A DNA stretch of 64,000 nt from the NCBI GenBank assembly GCA_018268595.1, contig JAFDWH010000009.1, positions 62,001-126,000 of the forward strand, in the 5' to 3' direction. The position numbers and the translations under genes were made by a program. This document shows positions 17,899-26,009 of this stretch, piece by piece. Numbering within the stretch: the first letter of the stretch is position 1; each line of letters starts with the position of its first letter. The notes under the pieces were generated by a model, which saw nothing but the letters and a program-made list of their open reading frames with translations, did no database searches and was not told where the DNA came from. The DNA is from Actinomycetota bacterium (GTDB taxonomy: Bacteria > Actinomycetota > Thermoleophilia > Solirubrobacterales > Solirubrobacteraceae).

Positions 17899-19167
17899 AT
17901 GACCGCGATCTCCACCTCCGTCGCCCCGAACGGGCTCCCGCTCCACCGTGTCTCGCTTCCCGGCACGCGCGCCGTCACGGCGCTCGTCGCGTTCGACGCG
18001 GGGGCGCGCACCGAGCGCCCGGAGGAGAACGGGATGGCGCACTTCCTCGAGCATCTCGTCTTCAAGGGCGGCGAGAAGTTCTCCGACTACAGAGCGGTCA
18101 ACGAGACGGCCGAGCGGATCGGCGGCCAGCTGAACGCGTACACGAGCCACGACCTCGTCGCCTTCCACATCACCGTGCGGGCCGAGCGCGCGCTGGAGGC
18201 GATCGACCTGCTGACCGACTTCGTGGGGCGCCCGCGGCTCGACGGCGAGGAGCTGGAGCGCGAGCGCGGCGTCGTGATCCAGGAGATCGCACGCGCGAAC
18301 GACCAGCCCGCGACGGTCGCCGAGCACCTGATCGACCACGCGGCGTTCGGCGACCATCCGCTCGGGCGCACGGTGCTGGGGCCGGTCGAGCACCTGCGCG
18401 ACACGTTCACGCGCGAGGGGATCGTGGCGTTCCGCGAGCGGCGCTGGGGCGGCGCGCGCGGCGGCGCGTTCGTGGTCGGGAACCTGGAGCACCTGCCTGA
18501 TGACAACGATCCCACCCACCCCGCGCTGGACGAGCTGTTCGGCCGCTTTCCCACGCTGCCGGAGCCGGAGCCGTACGAGGCGGCGCCGCCGCTGCACGTG
18601 CGCACCCTGGTGGAGGAGCGCGACTCGAACCAGTCGCATCTGCGGATGTCCTACCGGCCGGCGATCGACACGCGCTCGCGCGCCCAGCGCGCCGCGCTGA
18701 CGATCTACGCGACGCTGCTCGGCGGCTCGATGGGCTCGCGCCTGTTCGACGAGATCCGCGAGCAGCGCGGGCTGGCGTACTCGGTCTACGCGCTCTCCCA
18801 CAACAGCGCCGACGTGCCGATCCTGCAGCTGTCGGCCGGGCTCGACTCGGCCAAGTGCGTCGAGGCGTACCGGCGCATGCGCGAGATCGTCACCGAGTTG
18901 CGCGACGAGGGCCCGCGCGAGGAGGAGGTCGAGCGGGCACGCGCGTACGCCGCCGGCGCGCGCGTGCTGGCGTTCGAGAACACGAACGCGGTCGCCCGCC
19001 ACGCGGCCCAGCAGACGATCCTGTTCGGCGAGGAGATCGACCCCGACCTCGCGATCGCCGCGCTCGACGCGGTCACCTACGACGACGTCCGCGCGGTCGC
19101 CCGCGACGTCGCCGACGAGCTGGCGATCGCCTGCGTCGGCCCGCACACGGCCGAGGACTTCGCGTGA
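17899..19167 (+). CDS. M16-family zinc peptidase
   Basis: This 422-residue pitrilysin-family protease (PqqL/YmxG-type) has the inverted zinc motif HFLEH at residues 48-52 and the distal Glu in ERERGVVIQEI near residue 129. The C-terminal half holds the second, non-catalytic M16 fold with the R/Y pair in SRLFDEIREQRGLAYSVYA. A full single-copy M16 protein of this size acts as a dimer of two-domain chains. Substrates are short or unfolded peptides. PQQ leader cleavage is done by M16 enzymes, so a link with the RiPP locus 1.9 kb away can be imagined, but M16 genes are also widespread housekeeping genes. Confidence 0.92.
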   Translation: MTAISTSVAPNGLPLHRVSLPGTRAVTALVAFDAGARTERPEENGMAHFLEHLVFKGGEKFSDYRAVNETAERIGGQLNAYTSHDLVAFHITVRAERALEAIDLLTDFVGRPRLDGEELERERGVVIQEIARANDQPATVAEHLIDHAAFGDHPLGRTVLGPVEHLRDTFTREGIVAFRERRWGGARGGAFVVGNLEHLPDDNDPTHPALDELFGRFPTLPEPEPYEAAPPLHVRTLVEERDSNQSHLRMSYRPAIDTRSRAQRAALTIYATLLGGSMGSRLFDEIREQRGLAYSVYALSHNSADVPILQLSAGLDSAKCVEAYRRMREIVTELRDEGPREEEVERARAYAAGARVLAFENTNAVARHAAQQTILFGEEIDPDLAIAALDAVTYDDVRAVARDVADELAIACVGPHTAEDFA

Positions 19168-20126
19168 CGCCCGTGACCGTCATCCGTCCTGCGCTCGCCG
19201 CACTTGCCGCCACGGCGCTCCTCGCCGCTGCCGCTCCGCCGTCCGACGCCGCCTTCCCCGGTCGCGACGGGAAGCTCGTGTTCGGCTGGTCGAGCTTCTC
19301 CGAGTCCGAGCTCGAGCCGTTCCCGAGCCGGACCGAGACGGCGATCCAGACGGTCCGGCCGCGTGGCGGGAGACCTGTCACGTTGCGCGGCTGCGTCAGA
19401 GAGACCGGCAAGGCGGACGTCGGCGACTGCTCGATCGCGTACGGCAGCCCCGCCGTCTCGCCCAGCGGACAGTGGGTCGCGTTCGACGCCGGCAACCGGC
19501 TCGGGCTGATGCGCGCCGACGGCACCCGCTTCCGCCTGCTCGCCTCGCACAGCGCGGACGACGGGCAGCCGGCGTTCGCGCCGAGCGGGAAGCGCCTCGC
19601 CTTCGCGGCCGGCGCGGTGGCCGTCGTGCAGCAGCCGGCGCCTCCGCGCGGCGTGTGGACGAGCGACCTCGCCGGCGGCGCCGCGCGGCAGCTCACCGCG
19701 AACGGCGACGCGCCGGCCTGGAGCACGCGCAACTGGATCGCCTTCCTGCGCGCAGACGGCGTCTACCGCGCCCGCCCCGACGGCCGCGGCCTCAGACGGC
19801 TCGTCCACCGCGCCCGGTGCAGCGACGTCGCCTGGTCCCCGCACGGCACCAAGCTCGCGTTCACGTGCGGCACCCCCCACTCCGGCGGCCGGCTCTACGT
19901 CGCGAACGGCGACGGCAGCCACGTGCGCCGGGTCCTGGTGCGCTACGCGAGCCCGCAGAGCGTCGCCTGGGCGCCCTCCGGCCGGCGCCTCGCGGTCGTC
20001 TCGTTCGACGGCAGCATCCTGATCGTCCGCCTCGACGGCAGACAGGAGCCGGGCGGGATCGGCGGCGGCAGCGGCGCCACCTACACCTTCGGCGCGGGCA
20101 GCGTCGACTGGCAGCCGCTGCGCTGA
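19164..20126 (+). CDS. secreted TolB/WD40-like beta-propeller protein
   Basis: This 320-residue protein opens with a signal peptide (VIRPALAALAATALLAAAAPPSDA). The rest consists of beta-propeller repeats of the PD40 type: SPAVSPSGQWVAFDAGN, QPAFAPSGKRLAFAAG, DVAWSPHGTKLAFTCG and SVAWAPSGRRLAVVSFDG, each with the P-S/H-G turn. Four clear repeats and two weaker ones suggest a six-bladed propeller. It would act outside the membrane as a binding or scaffold protein; no catalytic site is evident. Its GTG overlaps the M16 stop codon (GTGA), so the two are translated together. Two Cys pairs may form disulphides. Confidence 0.8.
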   Translation: MTPVTVIRPALAALAATALLAAAAPPSDAAFPGRDGKLVFGWSSFSESELEPFPSRTETAIQTVRPRGGRPVTLRGCVRETGKADVGDCSIAYGSPAVSPSGQWVAFDAGNRLGLMRADGTRFRLLASHSADDGQPAFAPSGKRLAFAAGAVAVVQQPAPPRGVWTSDLAGGAARQLTANGDAPAWSTRNWIAFLRADGVYRARPDGRGLRRLVHRARCSDVAWSPHGTKLAFTCGTPHSGGRLYVANGDGSHVRRVLVRYASPQSVAWAPSGRRLAVVSFDGSILIVRLDGRQEPGGIGGGSGATYTFGAGSVDWQPLR

Positions 20127-20195
20127 AGGAAGCTGGCCGGCCAGCCGAGCGGCCGGATTGCGCTCGCGCCGCCCGAACGGGGAGAATCCCCCGCT

Positions 20196-20564
20196 GTGCC
20201 GCCCGAGGACGTCGCCGAGCTGAACCTGCGCGAGCTGCGCCGCTACGTCGAGCGCGTCAGCGACCGCTGGCCGATCTCGCAGGCGCTCGTCGGCGGCGCG
20301 CGCGTCGACGACGCGAACGGCGCCCCGCCGCAGCGCGAGCGCGGCCCGGAGTGGGTCGTCGTGCTCGTCTCGGACTTCTTCGACGGCGTCCCCTGGCTCG
20401 AGCGCGTCTACCAGGCCGGCTCGCTGTGGGACCGCTCCGAGATGGGCGCCCCGGCCGACGTCCACTGCTACACCGAGCCGGAGTTCGCGCGCAAGCGCGA
20501 GCAGCTCAGGGCCGTCCGCGACGCCGCCGACAGAGGCATCGACGTGCTCGCCCAGTCGGCCTAG
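20196..20564 (+). CDS. degenerate nucleotidyltransferase-fold protein
   Basis: This 122-residue protein recalls the small MNT-type nucleotidyltransferases, which usually read as a G-S motif, a D-x-D strand, an 'F-x-G-x-x-W' helix start and a 'YTPEEF' end. Here the matching pieces are ALVGGARVDD, EWVVVLVSDFFDGVPWLERV and DVHCYTEPEF. The metal-binding Asp pair is not intact in the strand EWVVVLVSD, so catalysis is doubtful. It could be a binding or antitoxin-like remnant, but no HEPN partner lies next to it. The GTG at 20196 is used. The stop codon falls in the loop of a strong terminator hairpin. Confidence 0.55.
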   Translation: MPPEDVAELNLRELRRYVERVSDRWPISQALVGGARVDDANGAPPQRERGPEWVVVLVSDFFDGVPWLERVYQAGSLWDRSEMGAPADVHCYTEPEFARKREQLRAVRDAADRGIDVLAQSA

Positions 20565-20580
20565 CGCCGACCGGGCGAGC
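20546..20580. terminator. bidirectional hairpin terminator
   Basis: Two 15-nt arms (20546-20560 and 20566-20580) pair with a single A-C mismatch around the 5-nt loop CTAGC, which contains the plus-strand stop codon. It sits between the convergent ends of the nucleotidyltransferase-like gene and nadA and could stop transcription from both sides. Confidence 0.65.
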
Positions 20581-20594
20581 CGCCCGCAGCACGG

Positions 20595-21611
20595 CTAGGA
20601 GATCGCGACCATCCGCTCGATCGGCACGCGCGCGCGCTCGGCGAGGACCGGGTCGACCTTGACCTCGAACTCGTCGCGCAGCAGCGCGTCGCGCAGCTTC
20701 GGGAGCGTGATCATCTTCATGTACATGCAGCTCGCGCGCTCGTTGGCGGCGATGAACTCGACGTCGGGCGCCGCCTCGCGCAGCGGGTAGAGCATGCCGG
20801 TCTCGGTCGCGACGATCACCGCGCCGTCGCTGCCCTTCTTCGCCTGCGCGAATCTCAGCATCCCGCCGGTCGAGAGCATGTGCACGCCCTCCGCCGCGAC
20901 GTCGCCAGCGGCGACGTACTCCATCACGCTCGTCGAGCAGCCGCACTCCGGATGGATCAGGAAGTCCGCGCCCGGATGCGCCGCGCGCACGGCCGTGATG
21001 TCGTCCGGGCGGATGCCGGCGTGCACGTGGCACTCGCCGTCCCACACGTGCATCGTGCGGCCCGTGCGCTTCTCGACGTAGGCGCCGAGGAACATGTCGG
21101 GGCCGAACAGGATCTCCGTCTCCGGACCGTGCTCGCGGTAGATGTGCTCGACGACGGCGACCGCGTTCGACGAGGTCACGCAGTAGTCGGTCTCGGCCTT
21201 GACCTCGGCCGTCGTGTTGACGTACATCACGACGAGCGCGCCTGGGTGTCTCGCCTTCCACCCGCGGAGCTGCTCGGCGGTGATCGAGTCGGCGAGCGAG
21301 CAGCCGGCGTCGACGTCGGGGATCAGGACGCGCTTCTCGGGACACAGGACCGAGGCGGTCTCGGCCATGAAGTGCACGCCGCAGAAGACGATCAGGTCCT
21401 GCTCGGACCGGGCGGCGTGCTGCGAGAGCCCGAGCGAGTCGCCGACGTAGTCGGCCACGTCCTGGATCTCGGGCAACTGGTAGTTGTGCGCGAGGATGAC
21501 GGCGCCGCGCTCGGCGGCAAGCTCGCGCACCTCCGCCTGCAGGGCGGGGATGTTCTCGAGCATCAGAGGACCGGCATTCGCACTTGGTGTTTGCACCATT
21601 GGGAGGCTCAT
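20595..21611 (-). CDS. nadA: quinolinate synthase NadA
   Basis: This 338-residue Fe-S enzyme condenses iminoaspartate with dihydroxyacetone phosphate to quinolinate for NAD synthesis. It has the motif [22 protein letters not shown], and the three cluster cysteines in [17 protein letters not shown] and HPECGCS. The last third ([13 protein letters not shown]) is also conserved. The ATG at 21611 overlaps the nadC stop by 4 bp; a later ATG (residue 17, MLENIPALQ) is possible. It is the last gene of the prfB-decarboxylase-nadC-nadA run. No nadB is present in the window, so iminoaspartate must come from elsewhere. Confidence 0.96.
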   Translation of the reverse strand: MSLPMVQTPSANAGPLMLENIPALQAEVRELAAERGAVILAHNYQLPEIQDVADYVGDSLGLSQHAARSEQDLIVFCGVHFMAETASVLCPEKRVLIPDVDAGCSLADSITAEQLRGWKARHPGALVVMYVNTTAEVKAETDYCVTSSNAVAVVEHIYREHGPETEILFGPDMFLGAYVEKRTGRTMHVWDGECHVHAGIRPDDITAVRAAHPGADFLIHPECGCSTSVMEYVAAGDVAAEGVHMLSTGGMLRFAQAKKGSDGAVIVATETGMLYPLREAAPDVEFIAANERASCMYMKMITLPKLRDALLRDEFEVKVDPVLAERARVPIERMVAIS

Positions 21612-22480
21612 GAGAGTGGCTCCAATATGAGGGACAGGTCGAGTGCGGGGGCCGAGTGCGTCAACGCCCCGATCGATATGAAGTCTATCCCTGTCTCCGC
21701 GATCTCCCCGAGCCGCTCCAGCGTCACGCCGCCGCTCGCCTCGAGCGACGCGCGGCCGGCCGTGCGCTCGACGGCCTCGCGCATCGTCGCGAGGTCCATG
21801 TTGTCGAGCAAGATCCGCGGCGCGCCTGCCGCGAGCGCCTCGTCCAGCTCCTCCAGGCTGCGCACCTCGACCTCGAGCGGCAGCTCCGGCCGCGCCGCGC
21901 GCGCTCTGCGGACCGCCTCCCCCACCCCGCCGGCCGCCGCCGCGTGATTCTCCTTGATGAGGATCTCGTCGAACAGGCCGATGCGGTGGTTCGTGCCGCC
22001 GCCGAAGTAGACGGCCGCCTTCTCCGCCATCCGCAGCCCCGGCGTCGTCTTGCGCGTGTCGATGATGCGGGCGCCGGTCCCCTCGACCGCTCTGACGCAG
22101 CGGGCCGTGAGCGTCGCGACGCCCGACAGGCGACCGAGGAAGTTCAGCGCCGTGCGCTCGGCGGCGAGCAGCGCGCGGGCGTTGCCGCGCACGAACAGCA
22201 CCGGGTTGCCGGCCGGATGCCAGACGCCCTCCGGGCACTCGGCACGGACCTTGGCGTCGGGGTCGAGCGCATGGAACGCCAGTTCCGCGTAGCCGATCCC
22301 GTAGACGACGCCGGGCGCCTTTTGGCGGACCAGCGCCTTCGCGCGAGCGTCGGCAGGGATCGTCGCCGCGGCGGTCACGTCGCCCTCCCCGATGTCCTCG
22401 GCGAGCGCGCGAGCGACGAGCTCGGCCGCGTCGTCGGGGAAGTCGGGCAGGACCCGCGGGCGGTCGGACTCAGGTCGCAT
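21608..22480 (-). CDS. nadC: nicotinate-nucleotide pyrophosphorylase NadC
   Basis: This 290-residue enzyme converts quinolinate and PRPP to nicotinate mononucleotide with loss of CO2. The N-terminal part holds the signature [13 protein letters not shown]. The barrel contains [18 protein letters not shown], the active-site [34 protein letters not shown], and the late [15 protein letters not shown] and LEASGGV strands. Length matches the family. Its start overlaps the decarboxylase gene by 11 bp and its stop overlaps nadA by 4 bp, so NAD synthesis genes are translationally coupled with the genes upstream. Confidence 0.96.
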   Translation of the reverse strand: MRPESDRPRVLPDFPDDAAELVARALAEDIGEGDVTAAATIPADARAKALVRQKAPGVVYGIGYAELAFHALDPDAKVRAECPEGVWHPAGNPVLFVRGNARALLAAERTALNFLGRLSGVATLTARCVRAVEGTGARIIDTRKTTPGLRMAEKAAVYFGGGTNHRIGLFDEILIKENHAAAAGGVGEAVRRARAARPELPLEVEVRSLEELDEALAAGAPRILLDNMDLATMREAVERTAGRASLEASGGVTLERLGEIAETGIDFISIGALTHSAPALDLSLILEPLS

Positions 22481-23960
22481 CGCGCAACACCGTAACGGTC
22501 TCGAACGCGGGATCGCTCGCCCCGTGCAGGCGCGCGCCGGCGCGTGCCAGCTCGCGCAGGTAGGCGACCACCTCGGCGCGGATCCGCTCGCCCGGCAGCA
22601 GCGCCGGGATCCCCGGCGGATAGCCGGCGATCGCCTCGCACGAGACGCGCCCGAGCGCGTCGTCGACGGCGACGATCTCCGTCTCCCCGAGGAACGCGTC
22701 GCGCGGCGACACCGCCAGCGCGTCGCTCAGCTCCGGCGGCTTGACGAGCGGCGCCCGCGCCGGCTCGATCGGCCGCGCGATCTCGGCGACCGTCGCGCCG
22801 AGGTCGTGGACGAAGCGCTCGAGCGCCTCCGGCTGCTCGTGCACGCCCAGCACCATCACGAGCGTCGCGTGCGTCGCCAGCTCGAGGTGGATGTCGGAGC
22901 CGGCCCGCAGCTCGGCCGCGACGTCGTAGCCGCTGCGCCCGGTGCCGCGCACGTCGATCACGATCCGCAGCGGGTCCCACGCGTGCACGCCCGGCCGCCC
23001 GACGAGCCGCTCCCCGACGACGGCGCAGCCGGGCACCGCGTCGATCGCCTCGCGCGCCTGCGCGGCGGCGGCGAGCGTCCCGGCCAGCAGCGCCTGCCCG
23101 TGCAGCGCCAGCTGACGGCGCGCGGCGTCGAGCGAGGCGAGCAGCAGCGAGCTGGGGCTGGTCGAGCGCACGAGCCGCACCGCCCGTCCGACCGCGGCCC
23201 GGTCGACCCGCCCGCCCGGCGCGACGTGCAGCATCGCCGCCTGCGTGAGCGCGCCGACGATCTTGTGCGTCGAGGTGATGACGGCGTCGGCGCCGAGCGC
23301 GAGCGCCGAGCGCGGCACGCCGGGGTGGAAGCCGAAGTGCGGCCCCCACGCCTGGTCGACCACGAGCGCGGCGCCGGCGGCGTGCGCCACCTCGGCGAGC
23401 CCGGCCACGTCGGCCGCCATCCCGTAGTAGGTCGGCGAGACGACGAACACCGCGCGCGCGTCGGCGCAGCGCTCCAGCCCCGCGCGCAGCGCCTCCGGCG
23501 TGACGCCGTGCGCCATTCCCAGCTCGTCGTCGGTCTCCGGCGCGACGAACGCGGGCGTCCCGCCGGACAGCACGAGCCCGTCGATCAGGCTCGCGTGCGC
23601 GTTGCGCTGGAGGACGACGCGCGTGGCCGGCGAGGCCAGCGCGAGGCACAGCGCGTGATTGCCCTGCGTCGCGCCGTTCGTGAGGAACCACGACTGCTCC
23701 GCGCCGTAGGCGGCGGCGGCCAGCTCCTCCGCCTGCTGGTACGGCGTCGGCTCCGGTCCGACGTCGATCCCCTCGGTGTCCTGCGGCACGTCGAGCAGCA
23801 GCGCGCGCTCGCCGAGCGCCCAGCGCAGGCCCGGGTCGGCGCCCGAGCCGCCCTTGTGGCCGGGCACGTGGAAGCGCGTCGGGCCGCGGAAGCCGTAGGC
23901 GACGAGCGCGTCGAGGTAGGGCGCGGTCGGCTGGCGGCGGTCGGGCGCCGCCGGGCTCAT
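22470..23960 (-). CDS. Orn/Lys/Arg decarboxylase-family PLP enzyme
   Basis: This 496-residue protein belongs to the fold-type I group of arginine/lysine/ornithine decarboxylases, small form (like Bacillus SpeA/YaaO). The N-terminal FHVPGHKGG, AEELAAAAYGAEQSWFLTNG for PLP phosphate binding, the cofactor Asp in LVVDQAWGPHFGFHP, and the Schiff-base Lys in ITSTHKIVGALTQ are clear. The C-terminal domain has GYPPGIPALLPGE as in the family. Which amino acid is decarboxylated cannot be told; polyamine synthesis is a fair guess. The ATG at 23960 overlaps the prfB stop by 4 bp (ATGA). The frame continues upstream within prfB, but without matching the family. Confidence 0.9.
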   Translation of the reverse strand: MSPAAPDRRQPTAPYLDALVAYGFRGPTRFHVPGHKGGSGADPGLRWALGERALLLDVPQDTEGIDVGPEPTPYQQAEELAAAAYGAEQSWFLTNGATQGNHALCLALASPATRVVLQRNAHASLIDGLVLSGGTPAFVAPETDDELGMAHGVTPEALRAGLERCADARAVFVVSPTYYGMAADVAGLAEVAHAAGAALVVDQAWGPHFGFHPGVPRSALALGADAVITSTHKIVGALTQAAMLHVAPGGRVDRAAVGRAVRLVRSTSPSSLLLASLDAARRQLALHGQALLAGTLAAAAQAREAIDAVPGCAVVGERLVGRPGVHAWDPLRIVIDVRGTGRSGYDVAAELRAGSDIHLELATHATLVMVLGVHEQPEALERFVHDLGATVAEIARPIEPARAPLVKPPELSDALAVSPRDAFLGETEIVAVDDALGRVSCEAIAGYPPGIPALLPGERIRAEVVAYLRELARAGARLHGASDPAFETVTVLRDAT

Positions 23961-25073
23961 CTCCCCGCCGCCCGCAGCAGCTCCGCGCGCACGAAGCCGT
24001 CGAGGTCGCCGTCGAGCACGCGGCTCGCGTCGCCCATCTCGAAGCTCGTGCGGTGGTCCTTGACCATCGTGTACGGGTGCAGCACGTAGGAGCGGATCTG
24101 CGAGCCGAAGTTGACGTCCTGCGCCTCGCCGCGCTCCTGCGCGATCTCCTCGCGCCGCTTGCGCTCCTCCAGCTCGGCCAGCTTCGAGCGCAGCATCCCC
24201 ATCGCGGTGAGGCGGTTGGAGGACTGCGAGCGCTCGTTCTGGCACTGCACGACGATCCCCGTCGGCTTGTGCGTGATGCGCACGGCCGAGTCGGTCTTGT
24301 TGACGTGCTGCCCGCCGGCGCCGCTGGCGCGGTAGGTGTCGACCTGCAGGTCGTCGTCGTCGATCACGATCTCGCCGACGCCTTCGACGACCGGCGAGAC
24401 CTCGACGCCGGCGAAGCTCGTCTGGCGACGGTTGGCGGAGTCGAACGGGGAGAGGCGCACGAGCCGGTGCACGCCCTTCTCGGCGCTGTAGAGGCCGTAG
24501 GCGTTCTCGCCTCTGACGCGGAAGGTCGCCGACTTGATGCCGGCCTCCTCGCCCGGGCTCGCCTCCAGCAGCTCGACCTCGAAGCCTCTCTTCTCGGCCC
24601 AGCGCATCTCCATCCGCAGGACCATCTCGGCCCAGTCCTGCGCGTCGGTGCCGCCGGCGCCGGCGTTGATCGTCACGAGCGCGTCGCCGGCGTCGTACTT
24701 GCCGGAGAACAGCCGCTCCAGCTCGAGCGCCGCCAGGCGCTCCTCGACGGACGCGATCTGCTCCAACAGCTCGGCTTCGAGGTCGGGCTCCTCGGCCGCC
24801 ATCTCGGCGAGCGGGTCGAGGTCCTCGACGTCGCGCGCGAGCGACGCGTAGGTCTCCAGCTTCTTCGTGGCGCGCGCGTGCTCGGCGCTCGTCTTCGCCG
24901 CCCGCTCCTGGTCGTCCCAGAAGCCGGCCTCGCCCATCTCGCGCTCGAGCGCGTCGGCGCGCTCCTTCAGCCCAGCCGGGTCAAAGATAGTCCGCGAGCA
25001 GCTTCAGCTGGTCGCGGATCGCCGCAAGGCGCTGCGGCGTCGGCTCTGACGATGTGTTTGAGGCGGCGGACAC
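23957..25073 (-). CDS. prfB: peptide chain release factor 2, programmed +1 frameshift
   Basis: RF2 ends translation at UGA and UAA. The gene is read in two frames. A GTG start at 25073 opens a 30-codon frame ending CTT TGA (24986-24981). At CTTTGAC the ribosome slips +1 to read GAC, giving DPAGLKERADALER and the rest, 371 residues in all. E. coli RF2 is 365. The main body has the GGQ loop GAGGQHVNKTDSAVRITH. The decoding tripeptide-like region SPFDSANRR carries S-P-F, as expected for RF2. The stimulatory Shine-Dalgarno-like element before the slip site is weak (GCGGA). The upstream part is missed if only one frame is read. A TAGCCT box lies 7 nt before the GTG. Confidence 0.96.
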
Positions 25074-25083
25074 GCAGTGGAGG

Positions 25084-26004
25084 CTATCCAAGCGACCGTG
25101 AGAGCGCGGTGCGGACGACGCTCGCGTACGCGCGGGCCCGCGCGCGGTCGAGCGGCAGCCAGCAGGCGGCCCGCAGCAGCGCGAGCGCCGCCACCACCGC
25201 GCGCAGCGCGATCCGCTCGCGGCGCGGATGGTGCTTGTCGAAGTACCGCAGCAGGCTGCGATGGCGCGTCGCGATCGCCTGCGGTCGGGGCCAGCGCGCG
25301 AAGCTGGCGCCGCCGACGTGCTCGAAGCGCGCGTCGTGCACGTAGCCGACGCGCCCCAGCGCCCGCAGGCGCCGCACGAGGTCGACGTCCTCGAACCAGT
25401 AGTGGAAGCGCTCGTCGAAGCCGCCGAGCCGCTCGAACGCGTCCCGCCGGCACAGCAGGCAGGCGCCGGCCGGCTGCTCCGCGTCCTGCGTGCGCTCGTA
25501 GTCGAAGTCGAGCATCAGCTGGCGGCGCGAGACCGGGTTGCGCGCCCACATCCGCTCGAGACCGCACAGCAGCGCGACCTGCGCGCGGAGCGTCGGCAGG
25601 GCGCGCACCGTGAAGCCGACCTGCGTGCGCTCACTGCCGGCGTCGAGCAGGCGACCGCCGGCCGCGACGTGCCCGGGGCTCGCCGCGAGGAAGCCGACGA
25701 GCCGGTCGAGCGCGCCGGGCCGCGCGGTCACGTCGCTGTTGAGGATCAGCAGGTAGGGCGCGTCGCCGAGCGCCGCGCCGGCGTTGCAGGCGGCGCCGTA
25801 GCCGGGGTCGCGCTCGTTGCGCAGCACGGTGACGGACGGGTGGCGCGCGGCGACGGCCGCGGCCGTGCCGTCCCGCGAGGCGTTGTCGACGACGACGCAG
25901 CGCACCCGCGTCTGCGCCGCGTCCGCGCCGAGCAGCGAGTCGAGGCACGCGAGCGTCAGCTCGCGCGTGTCGCGCGTCGGGATGACGACGTCGACCGCGG
26001 GCAT
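25084..26004 (-). CDS. family-2 glycosyltransferase
   Basis: This 306-residue GT-A enzyme of the rhamnosyltransferase/WcaE-like group has VDVVIPTRDTRELTLACLDS at the N-terminus, VVVDNASRDGTA at about 38-49, and the metal-binding LILNSDV near residue 95. The acceptor-side motif GGFDERFHYWFEDVDL (about 207-222) is typical of O-antigen and exopolysaccharide glycosyltransferases. A weakly hydrophobic C-terminal stretch may touch the membrane. It is the last gene of the minus-strand polysaccharide operon that runs from 34.1 kb, and stops 10 bp before the prfB start. Confidence 0.9.
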   Translation of the reverse strand: MPAVDVVIPTRDTRELTLACLDSLLGADAAQTRVRCVVVDNASRDGTAAAVAARHPSVTVLRNERDPGYGAACNAGAALGDAPYLLILNSDVTARPGALDRLVGFLAASPGHVAAGGRLLDAGSERTQVGFTVRALPTLRAQVALLCGLERMWARNPVSRRQLMLDFDYERTQDAEQPAGACLLCRRDAFERLGGFDERFHYWFEDVDLVRRLRALGRVGYVHDARFEHVGGASFARWPRPQAIATRHRSLLRYFDKHHPRRERIALRAVVAALALLRAACWLPLDRARARAYASVVRTALSRSLG

Positions 26005-26009
26005 CGCGC

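Noticed and set aside
24981-24983. TGA within prfB as a sign of a pseudogene
   Set aside because: It is the normal RF2 programmed frameshift site CTTTGAC with correct frames on both sides.
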